Shown: piece by piece, positions 52,658-61,767 of the stretch
Layout: the number at the start of each line of letters is the position of its first letter
Numbering within the stretch: position 1 is the first letter of the stretch
Assembly (NCBI GenBank): GCA_018262715.1
Contig: JADFDS010000021.1
Span: 1-64,000 of the forward strand
Source of the DNA: Bacteroidota bacterium
GTDB lineage: Bacteria; Bacteroidota; Bacteroidia; Bacteroidales; VadinHA17
Reading direction: 5' to 3'
Length of the DNA: 64,000 nucleotides
The notes under the pieces: generated by a model
What the model saw: only the letters and a program-made list of their open reading frames with translations
The model's database searches: none
What the model was told of the DNA's origin: nothing
Made by a program: the position numbers and the translations under genes

Positions 52658-53638
52658 GTGAACAGATTACTTTTACTTGCCGGCCGGCTCTCTGCCATGA
52701 TCCTGATGTCAGTGACATCTCTGCCTGCACTCGCACAGGGAACCGTGGTTACCGGTATAGTAACCGACCACAGGAACATTCCGATAGTTGGTGTCAGGGC
52801 CTGCCAGGTCAGCAGCACAAACTGCACTGTTTCTGACATTAACGGCGTATTTCACCTCGTTCTGGATACAGGTAAGGAAAAGATACTCAATGTCACCTGC
52901 CCCGGATTCAATCCGGCAGAAGCAGTGATAAGTGACACGACAACCTATCCTGTAAGAATCACCCTCATTCCAATGTATGTACCGGAAGGGAATTACGTAA
53001 ATACCGATGACTATTCGGAACCAGGAAAAATAATCGTCCGTTCGTCATTAAATCTCAGCCTGATTTTCAGCGACTTTTCGGAATTCAGCGGATTGCTGGG
53101 AACTTACAACACAGATGCTATGGATTATTTCTCGGTAACCGGCCCTGAAATAGGAGCCTCATTTTCCGGATTCTATACAGGATTAGGGATCGGTTTCGGA
53201 TACCGCTACGAAGATGAACATGACTCACTTGCCATTGACCTGAATAATACCCTGTACAAACTGATATTAGGCTATGATGTTGTGAACTCCTCGAGGATAA
53301 GGATGACACCCGTCCTCTCGGTCAACTGGCTGAAGTTCAGGCTGCAGAATTACCCCGACGAACGGCGGGTACCCCTCGAAAACTACCTGGCAGACAGGGA
53401 GATAGATCTCAGGTTTAACCAGGTAGTTGCAATGGCCGGCCTGAACCTCGAATACAAGTTCTACAGCGGCATAAATGGAATGAGCGATTACTGGTCATTG
53501 GGCATTTACGGAGGCTATGCCGTTAAACTGAACCGGAAGCCCTGGATCCGGTCAGACGGAAACCGGATCACAACAGACAATGAGATAAGGCTGAAGCCAT
53601 TCACAGCAGGAATCAGTGTATCATTTTACACCAGGTGA
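52658..53638 (+). CDS. Carboxypeptidase-regulatory-like domain plus beta-barrel protein
   Basis: A 326-residue exported protein (signal peptide ending TSLPALAQG). Residues about 27-105 are a CarboxypepD_reg-like domain (GIVTDHRNIPIVGVRACQV, SDINGVFHLVLDTGK). The rest has alternating strands and aromatic ends (GFYTGLGIGFGYRYEDEHDS, FTAGISVSFYTR) typical of a small outer-membrane barrel. The start is GTG; the next ATG at codon 14 would cut the signal peptide. Function unknown. Confidence 0.7.
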   Translation: MNRLLLLAGRLSAMILMSVTSLPALAQGTVVTGIVTDHRNIPIVGVRACQVSSTNCTVSDINGVFHLVLDTGKEKILNVTCPGFNPAEAVISDTTTYPVRITLIPMYVPEGNYVNTDDYSEPGKIIVRSSLNLSLIFSDFSEFSGLLGTYNTDAMDYFSVTGPEIGASFSGFYTGLGIGFGYRYEDEHDSLAIDLNNTLYKLILGYDVVNSSRIRMTPVLSVNWLKFRLQNYPDERRVPLENYLADREIDLRFNQVVAMAGLNLEYKFYSGINGMSDYWSLGIYGGYAVKLNRKPWIRSDGNRITTDNEIRLKPFTAGISVSFYTR

Positions 53639-53674
53639 GTAAACAAATCATAATGGAAATTAAAAACCGGAAAG

Positions 53675-54661
53675 ATGAAGTACAGGAGATTGGGAAAAAC
53701 AGGATTTGAAGTTTCGGAGATTTCTCTCGGGACATGGCAGGTAGGTGGCAGATGGGGGTCGAAATTTGATTATACCCTTGCTGAATCGATAATCCGTGAA
53801 GCAATTGACAACGGTGTCAACTTTATTGACACTGCAGACGTATACTCCGACGGAGAGAGCGAAAAAGCCGTGGGCAGAGCCGTGCGTGAATCGGGCGCCG
53901 CGGTGCGCATTGCTACGAAATGCGGCAGGCAGATAAACCCGCATATAAGCAAGGGATATACTCCCGAAGTACTCCGCGGCTACGTCGAGGACTCACTGAA
54001 AAGGGTCGGCACAGATTGCATCGACCTGATCCAGCTGCACTGTCCTCCTACGGACGTCTATTACCGGCCGGAGATATTCGGCGAATTTGAAAAGCTGAAG
54101 GAGGAAGGCAAAATCCTGAACCTCGGCGTCAGCGTCGAAAAGGTTGAGGAAGCAATCAAGGCCATCGAATACGATAACGTCACCACCGTCCAGATAATAT
54201 ATAACATCTTCCGCCAGCGGCCCCGCGAAAGGTTCTTCGGGATGGCCGCCGAAAAGAACATCGGACTGATCATTCGTGTTCCGCTGGCAAGCGGCCTGTT
54301 GTCCGGGAAATTCGGCCCTGACACCCGTTTCGCCCCCGGCGATCACCGTTTCTTTAACCGAAGCGGTATGTTCTTCGACAAGGGGGAAACCTTCTCTGGA
54401 GTGCCATATGATGCCGGTCTCCGGGCTGTGTCAAGGCTGAAGGAGCTTTTCCCGGCGATCACCCCGTTGGCTCATGTGGCCCTGAACTGGATACTCATGA
54501 CCGGGGAGGTCAGCTGCATCATACCCGGGGCTTCCTCTCCCGGACAGGTGAGATCAAACATTGAAGCACTGGTATTCCACGGTTTCACGGAAGAACAGAA
54601 AAGAGCAATCCAGGCGGTCTATGAGGAGGATATAAAGCCCCTGGTACATCAGCTCTGGTAG
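53675..54661 (+). CDS. Aldo/keto reductase
   Basis: A 328-residue NAD(P)H-dependent oxidoreductase with a TIM-barrel fold. The catalytic tetrad is visible as D and Y in NFIDTADVYSDG, K in RIATKCGRQ and H in LIQLHCPP. The C-terminal IIPGASSPGQVRSNIEAL is the cofactor-binding signature. It is 36 bp after the barrel protein gene on the same strand. Substrate unknown. Confidence 0.93.
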   Translation: MKYRRLGKTGFEVSEISLGTWQVGGRWGSKFDYTLAESIIREAIDNGVNFIDTADVYSDGESEKAVGRAVRESGAAVRIATKCGRQINPHISKGYTPEVLRGYVEDSLKRVGTDCIDLIQLHCPPTDVYYRPEIFGEFEKLKEEGKILNLGVSVEKVEEAIKAIEYDNVTTVQIIYNIFRQRPRERFFGMAAEKNIGLIIRVPLASGLLSGKFGPDTRFAPGDHRFFNRSGMFFDKGETFSGVPYDAGLRAVSRLKELFPAITPLAHVALNWILMTGEVSCIIPGASSPGQVRSNIEALVFHGFTEEQKRAIQAVYEEDIKPLVHQLW

Positions 54662-54813
54662 CCGCAATGGCAGACATGACCCATGCCAATGCCACCTGCA
54701 GCAACCGAACAACCGGGTCTGTGAATGATATCCGAAGGGAGTTTTTCCGCCACTCACCTGCCATATACCGCAGTTGACCCTTATTAAACAGGTGTTATTC
54801 GCCCGTTTGTTAA

Positions 54814-54821
54814 TATATTTG
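54814..54821 (+). promoter_or_regulatory. -7 promoter box for the crtI-crtB operon
   Basis: TATATTTG, an exact TAnnTTTG match, 64 nt before the ATG at 54886. No TTG is seen at the usual -33 spacing. Confidence 0.3.
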
Positions 54822-54885
54822 TTTTCTGATTGCCTAAAAGGCGTCATGAAACGGGAACAAAACACCTTATTAAATTTTATACCTG

Positions 54886-56391
54886 ATGGCTGGTAACGGA
54901 ACGGCGCTGATAATCGGCGCCGGGATTGGGGGCATAACCACGTCATTATTCCTCGCGGAACGTGGCTATAGCGTCGATGTATATGAAAAAAACGTCGCCG
55001 CAGGCGGAAGATGCGGACAGATGATTCGCGACGGGCACCGTTTTGACATGGGCGCCACAATGATTCTTATGCCGGAGGTATACCGCGATATTCTCCGGTC
55101 ACTGGACCTGACCATGGAGGACCTGAATCTCAAACCGCTCGATGATATCTACACACTCTGGTTTGACGACGGAACAAGCCTTGCCTTTACAACCGACCGC
55201 AATCGGATGGAGCAGCAACTCGAGAGTATTGAGCCGGGCAGTTTCGCAAGGGCACAGGAATATGCCAGAACAGGTTATGAACTCTATAGCATTGCCTTTA
55301 AAAAACTCCTCGGAAGAAACTTTACCCGCTTCTTTCAGTTTTTCAATCTCAGCAACGCCCTTCTGCTCATCAAACTGAAGACATATCTCAATCACTACCG
55401 CTACACCGCCCGCTTTTTCAGGTCAGAACACCTCCGGATGGCATTTACGTTCCAGAATATATACGTCGGTCAGAACCCGTTCACCTCTCCTGCCCTCTTC
55501 TCCATGATCCCTTCCGCCGAACTCACGGAAGGCTCGATGTTTCCGGTCGGAGGAATGTATGCCATTGCTGAAAAACTTATGACAAGGGCCATCGAAAAGG
55601 GCGTCAGGTTCCATTTCGCAAGACCGGTTACCCAGATCCTCGTCTCCGGGAACAGGGCCGCCGGTGTGACTCTCAGCGACGGAAGCGTGGCAAAAGCCGA
55701 TGTGATCATTGCCAATGCCGACCTGCCATACATCTACCGCGAACTGCTGCCACACCCGAACAAGTCGAAGCGCCTGGAAAGGATGAATTACTCATGTTCC
55801 GCACTGGTTCTGCACTGGGGACTCGATAAACAATACCCCCTACTCGGGCATCACAGCACATTCCTGTCTGACAGCTTTCGCGAAGGCCTGGACAGGATAT
55901 TCAGGGACAAGTCAATGGGCGATGACCCCTGCTTCTATATCCACGCCCCGGTACGCACTGATCCCACTGCCGCACCGGAAGGTTGTGACACCCTCTCCGT
56001 AGCCGTGGGCGTCGGGCACCTCGATCCGGACCGTCCCCAGGACTGGCAGCGGATAACCGACAAGGCCCGTGACGCGGTCTTCAGGAAACTGAGAAAGATC
56101 GGTATTGACGACATAGAGCCACATATCAAATTCGAGATCGTCACCAGCCCGGCCACATGGGAGGAATCCCTCAACGTGACGAAGGGGTCAGTGTTCGGAA
56201 GCCTCGGCCATAACATCTTCCAGATGGGTTACTTCAGGCCTCACAACAGGGACGGACATTATAAAAACCTGTATTTCACAGGCGGCAGCACCCATCCGGG
56301 AAACGGTATACCAATGGTGCTCATGTCCGCAAGACTGGTTGCCGACAGGATCATGAACGAACAAAAGAAAGAGCCGGCAGGGAAAAGATGA
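54886..56391 (+). CDS. Phytoene desaturase family FAD oxidoreductase (CrtI/CrtN-like)
   Basis: A 501-residue FAD-dependent carotenoid desaturase. The dinucleotide-binding motif is ALIIGAGIGGITTSLFLAER with GGRCGQM following, and the C-terminal signature is YFTGGSTHPGNGIPMVLMSA. Length matches CrtI (about 490-510). It desaturates phytoene or diapophytoene at the membrane. It overlaps the phytoene/squalene synthase gene by 4 bp. Whether the product is C30 or C40 cannot be told from sequence by eye. Confidence 0.92.
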   Translation: MAGNGTALIIGAGIGGITTSLFLAERGYSVDVYEKNVAAGGRCGQMIRDGHRFDMGATMILMPEVYRDILRSLDLTMEDLNLKPLDDIYTLWFDDGTSLAFTTDRNRMEQQLESIEPGSFARAQEYARTGYELYSIAFKKLLGRNFTRFFQFFNLSNALLLIKLKTYLNHYRYTARFFRSEHLRMAFTFQNIYVGQNPFTSPALFSMIPSAELTEGSMFPVGGMYAIAEKLMTRAIEKGVRFHFARPVTQILVSGNRAAGVTLSDGSVAKADVIIANADLPYIYRELLPHPNKSKRLERMNYSCSALVLHWGLDKQYPLLGHHSTFLSDSFREGLDRIFRDKSMGDDPCFYIHAPVRTDPTAAPEGCDTLSVAVGVGHLDPDRPQDWQRITDKARDAVFRKLRKIGIDDIEPHIKFEIVTSPATWEESLNVTKGSVFGSLGHNIFQMGYFRPHNRDGHYKNLYFTGGSTHPGNGIPMVLMSARLVADRIMNEQKKEPAGKR

Positions 56392-57311
56392 AGACGAGGG
56401 ATCAATTCACGGCATTGTTTGAGTCTATAGATTTCGAAAAGATCATAGACCACCCAAATATACTTATTGCGGCAAACTTCTGGGACAACGAGAGGTACTG
56501 CGCTGCACGCACCTGCTACCGTTTCATGCGGGCGCTAGATGACCTGATTGACAACCATAAGGCTGCTCACCAGGGAATCAGCATGGATGACAGGGAGAGC
56601 TTTACTTCAGAGATCAGGCATTGGATGGGTATGCTTGACAGGCAGATGAACAAATCACCTTTCAACAATGAACTGGGTTACACGGTTGAGAGATTCAGGA
56701 TACCCCTGTGGTCACTTGAATACTTCGCTGAATCAATGCTCTATGATGTTATTCATGACGGATTTGCCACACTTGATGACTTCATTGAATACTCAATAGG
56801 CGCATCGGTGGCGCCGGCATCGATATTTGTTCACCTTGCCGGCCTGCAGGAGCATGATGGCGTTTACCTTGATCCGCCGTTTGACGTACGCCGTACTGCC
56901 GAACCTTGCGCAATGTTCAGTTACTTCGTTCATATTATCCGCGACTTCCGTAAGGACCAGCTTAATAACCTCAGCTACTTTGCCGATGATGTCATGACCC
57001 GTCATGGGCTCACCCGGACTGCCATGAGCGAAATGGCTCACGGCGCTCCCCTGACACCCGGATTCAGGGCCATGATGCGTGAATACCTTGATATTGCAGA
57101 CTGTTACCGGGCTGACACCCTGATAATTATGGATGAGATATGTCCGAAGATGGAACCCAGGTACCGCTTAAGCCTCGAAATCATCTTCGAACTCTACATG
57201 ATGGTCTTCGAACGTATTGACCCTGAACGGGGTACCTTCTCCACGGAAGAACTTAATCCCACCCCTGACGAGACCAGGGAGAGGGTCTGGAGGGTCATTT
57301 CAAGAAAGTAG
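56388..57311 (+). CDS. Phytoene/squalene synthase family protein (CrtB/CrtM-like)
   Basis: A 307-residue head-to-head prenyl synthase (PF00494). The first Asp-rich motif is RALDDLIDNH and the second is HIIRDFRKDQLNNLSYFADD; both DxxxD clusters would bind Mg-diphosphate. The stretch CYRFMRALDD is typical. The second motif lacks the usual GRxYLP and is instead NNLSYF, so the protein is somewhat divergent. It is translationally coupled to the desaturase. Cyclase, hydroxylase and GGPP synthase genes are not present here. Confidence 0.88.
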   Translation: MKTRDQFTALFESIDFEKIIDHPNILIAANFWDNERYCAARTCYRFMRALDDLIDNHKAAHQGISMDDRESFTSEIRHWMGMLDRQMNKSPFNNELGYTVERFRIPLWSLEYFAESMLYDVIHDGFATLDDFIEYSIGASVAPASIFVHLAGLQEHDGVYLDPPFDVRRTAEPCAMFSYFVHIIRDFRKDQLNNLSYFADDVMTRHGLTRTAMSEMAHGAPLTPGFRAMMREYLDIADCYRADTLIIMDEICPKMEPRYRLSLEIIFELYMMVFERIDPERGTFSTEELNPTPDETRERVWRVISRK

Positions 57312-57393
57312 TCGGCAGTCGGCAGATATGCGATTTGCGATTTGTGATGTGGGCGATGCCCAAAGGGCATCAAGGATTGTAGAAGTGCGATTT
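57312..57393. repeat. Short tandem motifs directly after the crtB-like stop
   Basis: The TAG stop (57309-57311) is followed at once by GTCGGCAGTCGGCAG (7-bp tandem) and then by TGCGATTTGCGATTTGTGATG. Similar GCGATTTG text occurs between znuC and znuA (21470-21530). Confidence 0.6.
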
Positions 57394-57478
57394 GCGATAT
57401 TCCCCGCAGGGAATTAAGCATTGTAGAACTGAACACTAATGGATGGCGATGGTCGTAGACCATCAAGCATTGTAAAAG
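57353..57478. repeat. Three hairpin repeats with conserved linker
   Basis: The units start with GCGAT at 57353, 57394 and 57446. Each has a hairpin: GATGCCC-AAA-GGGCATC (57355-57371), ATTCCC-CGCA-GGGAAT (57399-57414) and GATGGTC-GTA-GACCATC (57448-57464). Each is followed by a variant of AAGCATTGTAGAA. Stem sequences differ while pairing is kept. Confidence 0.8.
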
Positions 57479-57503
57479 GCCGCCTGCCACACGGCAGACG
57501 GCC
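57474..57503 (-). terminator. Intrinsic terminator of the porin-like gene
   Basis: An 11-bp stem with one wobble (57478-57488 with 57493-57503, loop ACAC) is followed on the minus strand by TTTT. It is 28 bp after the stop at 57531. Confidence 0.65.
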
Positions 57504-57530
57504 CCTAAGACATGATCTGTAACTGACCGG

Positions 57531-58217
57531 CTAGAAATTATAACCTATCGAAACACTGAACCCGGTGTTCTTGAGGTTTGATTCACCGTCATAATCCTGA
57601 ACACTGGTAACCATGTTCAGTAATCCGAGCTGCGCATTAAGCTGAGCATACAGTCCGAAACCAAACTCATACCCTGCGAAAATGTCTGCACCGGCATCAA
57701 AACCACGATAATAAGCATAAGCAGTAGTCAGGTAATCAGAAACGTCAATCTCATTTTTAAACTTGATCTCAGGCTCGTATGAAAAACTGCCTACAGTGGT
57801 CTTCTGGCTACCGGTTATTCCGTAAGCGACATAAGGACCGAACCCGACCAGAACATGCCCGTTGCCCAGTTCGGGCCTGAACAGCAAATGAAGGGGCAGT
57901 TCAATGTAAGAAAGGCGGGTGGTGGTGTTATAGTCACCTGATGACTTTACAGGAATCAGACCGATATTGTTCTTCGAACCCTTCTGTGAAAAAAGCAGTC
58001 CGGTCTGAAAATAAAAATCAGGGGCAAATGGTATGTTCGCCTTTACTCCGGCATGAAACCCTACCAGCAGTCCGTTGGTGATCTTGTCGCCATCGGCGTC
58101 TTTCCCCACCATGTTCTGGAAGTTCGGACCGGCAACAATACCAAATTCAACCTGCGCCTGGAGCGCGGTAACTGATAAAACTAAAATTGCAATGACAGAT
58201 AGAATCCTGGTTTTCAT
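57531..58217 (-). CDS. Porin-like outer-membrane beta-barrel protein
   Basis: A 228-residue protein with signal peptide (ILSVIAILVLSVTALQAQ) and a PorT/OMP_b-brl type barrel: QVEFGIVAGPNFQNMVG, GLLVGFHAGVKANIPF, FYFQTGLLFSQKGSKNN, LSYIELPLHLLFRP, and a C-terminal FSVSIGYNF with terminal Phe. Function unknown. It lies 39 bp downstream of the OmpA-family gene and ends before a good terminator. Confidence 0.85.
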   Translation of the reverse strand: MKTRILSVIAILVLSVTALQAQVEFGIVAGPNFQNMVGKDADGDKITNGLLVGFHAGVKANIPFAPDFYFQTGLLFSQKGSKNNIGLIPVKSSGDYNTTTRLSYIELPLHLLFRPELGNGHVLVGFGPYVAYGITGSQKTTVGSFSYEPEIKFKNEIDVSDYLTTAYAYYRGFDAGADIFAGYEFGFGLYAQLNAQLGLLNMVTSVQDYDGESNLKNTGFSVSIGYNF

Positions 58218-58256
58218 AATTTAACTATTTGGTTAATAAAAACTCTTCCTTTGATT

Positions 58257-58928
58257 TTACTTCTGAGCTTCTGCTGCTGCCTCGGCAATCATCTTCTCAT
58301 TTGCAGTGATCAGGAACTCGACCCTGCGGTTCTGAGCCCTGCCCTCTTCTGTCTCATTGTCATATTCAGGCAAGGTTTCACCGAATCCCTTCGTGGTGAT
58401 ACGCTCAGCGTTAATCTGATTGGCTGTCAGGTATGTTGACACTGAACCGGCTCTCTTCTCAGAAAGGGTCTGGTTGTATGTTTCACTCCCCTTGCTGTCA
58501 GTATGGCCCTGCACCTCGATATTGGTGTCGGGGTATGTATTAAGTACCTTAACCAGTTTGTCAAGATTGGCTTTTGCATCTGTGGAGAGGTCGGACTGAT
58601 CGAAGCCGAACAGCACTGCGCTGCTGAATTCAACCGTAATACCTTCGCCAACGCGCTCAACCTTGGCATCAGGTACGGTCTGCTCTATCTCAGCAGCCTG
58701 CTTGTCCATTTCACGGCCGATTATGGCTCCGGTGGCGCCGCCAACCGTTGCACCGATAATTGCGCCGAGAGCAGTATTGCCTGCTGCCTTCCCTATCACG
58801 GCACCCATTGCACCGCCAGCCGCAGTACCAACTGCAGCACCCTTTGTTGTCTTGTTCATTGAAGCACATCCTGAAAGAAGAAGTGATCCGGTTAGAACTA
58901 GAATTACTCCGAATTTGATTTTTCTCAT
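58257..58928 (-). CDS. OmpA-family lipoprotein with glycine-zipper
   Basis: A 223-residue lipoprotein (TGSLLLSGCASMNK). Residues about 25-70 are a glycine zipper (AVGTAAGGAMGAVIGKAAGN, ALGAIIGATVGGATGAIIG). The C-terminal OmpA domain (about 110-210) binds peptidoglycan: DTNIEVQGHTDSKGSETYNQ, LSEKRAGSVSTYL, GFGETLPEYDNETEEGRAQN then RRVEF. It resembles YiaD. Codon 58937 (MRNMRKIKFG) is an alternative start; the frame is open to 58958. Confidence 0.93.
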   Translation of the reverse strand: MRKIKFGVILVLTGSLLLSGCASMNKTTKGAAVGTAAGGAMGAVIGKAAGNTALGAIIGATVGGATGAIIGREMDKQAAEIEQTVPDAKVERVGEGITVEFSSAVLFGFDQSDLSTDAKANLDKLVKVLNTYPDTNIEVQGHTDSKGSETYNQTLSEKRAGSVSTYLTANQINAERITTKGFGETLPEYDNETEEGRAQNRRVEFLITANEKMIAEAAAEAQK

Positions 58929-58971
58929 GTTTCTCATTTTAGATTCAATAATTATCAATTACAATTCTTTT

Positions 58972-60513
58972 CTACTTTTTCATTGCCCTGGTAAGTATCC
59001 CCATCACCCCGCGGATGAATGTTGCGGAGGTCAGTACCTTTACCACCGGATGGGTTGCGGTCCTCTTCCTGGATCCTGTTCCGGTTGTCCTTCCTGTTGA
59101 CCGCCCGTAACCCTTTTCATCAGCACGCCGCGCTTCCATATCGCTCCTTCTCTGCTCTGCCGCCCGGATCTTCTTTTCCAGCATCTCTGCGGCGCTCTCC
59201 GGATCAACCACCCGCGAATACCTTGTCACCAGTTCTGACGACCGGTTGATTGAGTCTATCTCTTCCGGCGTCAGGATATCCATCCTGCTCATCGGGGCAC
59301 GCACCATCATCACTGCCAGGGGAGTGGGCACACCCTTTTCGTTCAGCGCTGTCACCAGCGCCTCACCGGTACCCAGGGAAGTAATTGCCTCCTCAGTCCT
59401 GTAGTAATCGGAAAGCGGGAAATTTTCAGCAGTAAGCTTGATATCCTTCCTGTCATTGGCAGTGAAGGCACGAAGCGCATGCTGCACCTTCAGGCCAAGC
59501 TGTGCCAGCACCGAAGCCGGCACATCCATCGGGTTCTGGGTGATGAAGTAAACTCCCACACCCTTGGAACGTATAAGTTTGACTATTGTTTCGATCTGTT
59601 CGAGAAGGACCTTGCTCGCCTGGCTGAAAATCAGGTGTGCCTCATCAATGAAGATCATCAGTTCCGGCTTCGGAACATCACCCTTCTCAGGCATGGTGTT
59701 GTATACTTCGGCAAGCAGCGAAAGCATGAACGTGGAGAAAAGCTTCGGCTTGTCCTGGATGTCAGTAAGCCTGATGATATTTATGTATCCGTTCCCGTCG
59801 GAGTCTCTCCTCATCAGGTCTGAAATATCGAATGATTCCTCCCCGAAGAACCGTTCGGCACCCTGTTGCTCCAGCTCTATGATCTTTCGCAGAATTACAC
59901 CTGTGGAAGCAGTTGACATGGCCCCGTATTCCTTTTCAAGCTCATCCTTACCCTCACCGGTAAGGTACTGAATAACTTTCCGGATATCCTTAAGGTCAAT
60001 CAACGCAAGCTGGTTGTCATCACAGTATTTAAAAATGATTGACATGATTCCGGCCTGTACGTCGTTGAGGTCAAGTATGCGCGAAAAGAGAACAGGACCG
60101 AACTCGGAGACCGTGGCACGTAACCTGACCCCGTTCTGTTCCGAGATTGTCAGCAGTTCCACAGGGAAACCCATGGTCGAGTACGGGAGGTTGATCTTCC
60201 CGTGCCTCTCCCTGATGAAATCATTTTCCTGCCCCGGCCTGGCCAGGCCGCTGAGGTCGCCCTTCACGTCCATCACAAGTGAAGGAATTCCCTTCAGCGA
60301 CAACTGCTCGGAGATCACCTGCAGCGTCTTGGTTTTTCCTGTTCCGGTGGCGCCGGCAATAAGTCCGTGACGGTTCAGCGTCTTCAGCGGGATCTTGATA
60401 TGCGCATCGGCTATCGCCTCTCCGTCTAGCATGGCACCGCCAAGAACTATAAAATCGCCCTTGCACGTGTATCCGGCGTTTATGGAACTAAAAAAATCAT
60501 CTTTCCTGCTCAT
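58972..60513 (-). CDS. HerA-like/DUF853 ATPase
   Basis: A 513-residue P-loop ATPase of the helicase HerA-like (DUF853) family. Walker A is AGATGTGKTKTL near residue 55, Walker B is LMIFIDEAHLIF, and the FITQNPMDVPASVLAQLGLKV segment is typical. The tail (about 435-513) is basic and Arg/Glu-rich, ending RGVMGILTRAMKK. Its role is unknown; it is not next to NurA. It is 75 bp downstream of the thioredoxin gene, behind a terminator. Confidence 0.88.
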   Translation of the reverse strand: MSRKDDFFSSINAGYTCKGDFIVLGGAMLDGEAIADAHIKIPLKTLNRHGLIAGATGTGKTKTLQVISEQLSLKGIPSLVMDVKGDLSGLARPGQENDFIRERHGKINLPYSTMGFPVELLTISEQNGVRLRATVSEFGPVLFSRILDLNDVQAGIMSIIFKYCDDNQLALIDLKDIRKVIQYLTGEGKDELEKEYGAMSTASTGVILRKIIELEQQGAERFFGEESFDISDLMRRDSDGNGYINIIRLTDIQDKPKLFSTFMLSLLAEVYNTMPEKGDVPKPELMIFIDEAHLIFSQASKVLLEQIETIVKLIRSKGVGVYFITQNPMDVPASVLAQLGLKVQHALRAFTANDRKDIKLTAENFPLSDYYRTEEAITSLGTGEALVTALNEKGVPTPLAVMMVRAPMSRMDILTPEEIDSINRSSELVTRYSRVVDPESAAEMLEKKIRAAEQRRSDMEARRADEKGYGRSTGRTTGTGSRKRTATHPVVKVLTSATFIRGVMGILTRAMKK

Positions 60514-60535
60514 TGCCTTAGGTTTAAAGTATATA

Positions 60536-60567
60536 AAAGCCGTTGAGACACCTGCCCCAACGGCTTT
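60536..60567 (-). terminator. Intrinsic terminator after the thioredoxin lipoprotein gene
   Basis: AAAGCCGTTG (60536-60545) pairs perfectly with CAACGGCTTT (60558-60567) with a 12-nt loop. On the minus strand the stem ends in a TTTT run. It separates the gene ending at 60589 from the HerA-like gene. Confidence 0.6.
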
Positions 60568-60588
60568 CTAAATTAGTAAATATTTAAA

Positions 60589-61695
60589 TTACTTGGTATC
60601 GAGAATTTCTTTTACCTTCTCTGCAAGCGCGTCACCGCGAAGGTTATGCCCTACGATGATACCGTTTGCATCAATCAGGAAGTTGGCGGGGATGGCATTT
60701 ACAGCATACTGCTTGGCAGGTGCGCAGTCCCAGTATTTCAGGTCAGAAACATGTGTCCAGGTCAGTTTGTCATCCTGGATAGCCTTCAGCCAGTCTTCCT
60801 TGCTGCGGTCAAGTGATACACCAAACACGTCAAATCCCTTCTTGTTGTACTCAGCCCATACCTTGACAACATTGGGGTTCTCCTGGCGGCAGGGACCGCA
60901 CCATGCTGCCCAGAAATCAAGCAGTAACAGTTTGGTGTCACCTCCGATTTTGGAGCTGAGTGAGATAGGATTGCCGTCCGGATCATTGAGGGTGAAATCA
61001 GGGGCCTTCTGTCCTACAGCAACTGCCTTGAGCTGCACAAGCCTGTCTTTCAGCGTAATGACTGTCTGAACCTTGTTGAGTGTAGTGTCGAATTTGTTGA
61101 GAATGCCTTCCATCTCATCCACTTCAAGATAATATGCAAGCTCGCTCAGGACCGCGGGTGCAACGAATGATGAGGGATTATTTGCCAGAAATTCCTTCTT
61201 GATATTGGTCTGCTTTGCATCAATGGCTTCAATTTCTTTTTCCAGTGAGGCAGCAAGCTCCTCATTCCCGTCCATTCTTGCCTTGCGATAGCTGTCGTAT
61301 ATCTTTGTCATCTCGGCATTGGTTTCGTCGAGCAGGGCCTTGTATGAATCATATTCTGCCTGGGTGGCTGAACCGCTCACTGATCCCATATAGAGTGAAT
61401 CAGCATGTCCGTGAACAGTAATGTCTGAATTCTCGATATAGAAACTTAGACCGCCCCTCTTGCCCCTGATGCCAAGGTTGACCATCTGCGGGTAATCAAC
61501 CACACCTTCAATCTTAAAGGTGCCATTCTCAATCGTAGCTGAGTCAATAACCTGGTAACCACCGGGAATTCTTTTCTGCAGAATTACTGTTTCATTTCCG
61601 GCACCGTCAATGGTACCTGTAAGAGTGAATTTGGGTTCCCTGGCGCAGGCTGCTGCAACAACAACCACCAGCAGAAGGATAACTGTCTTTTTCAT
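60589..61695 (-). CDS. TlpA-type thioredoxin lipoprotein with DUF4369
   Basis: A 368-residue lipoprotein (LLLVVVVAAACAREPKF). The N-terminal DUF4369 domain (about 22-120) begins FTLTGTIDGAGNETVILQKR. A helical stretch (120-220) leads to an AhpC/TlpA thioredoxin fold with the redox pair C266 and C269 in FWAAWCGPCRQENP. Such proteins act in the periplasm on disulfide exchange. A good promoter lies at 61739-61767. Confidence 0.94.
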   Translation of the reverse strand: MKKTVILLLVVVVAAACAREPKFTLTGTIDGAGNETVILQKRIPGGYQVIDSATIENGTFKIEGVVDYPQMVNLGIRGKRGGLSFYIENSDITVHGHADSLYMGSVSGSATQAEYDSYKALLDETNAEMTKIYDSYRKARMDGNEELAASLEKEIEAIDAKQTNIKKEFLANNPSSFVAPAVLSELAYYLEVDEMEGILNKFDTTLNKVQTVITLKDRLVQLKAVAVGQKAPDFTLNDPDGNPISLSSKIGGDTKLLLLDFWAAWCGPCRQENPNVVKVWAEYNKKGFDVFGVSLDRSKEDWLKAIQDDKLTWTHVSDLKYWDCAPAKQYAVNAIPANFLIDANGIIVGHNLRGDALAEKVKEILDTK

Positions 61696-61738
61696 CTGTT
61701 GATTTTTAATTGGTAAACACTTTCTTCTTTCGAAGGTT

Positions 61739-61767
61739 CAAATATATAAATAATTGGCTACTTGCAA
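61739..61767 (-). promoter_or_regulatory. Bacteroidota promoter of the thioredoxin lipoprotein gene
   Basis: On the minus strand TTG (61765-61767), 18 nt, then TATATTTG (61739-61746). This fits both the -33 and -7 elements. The -33 lies within the 3' end of meaB and the start codon is 43 nt downstream. Confidence 0.55.
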
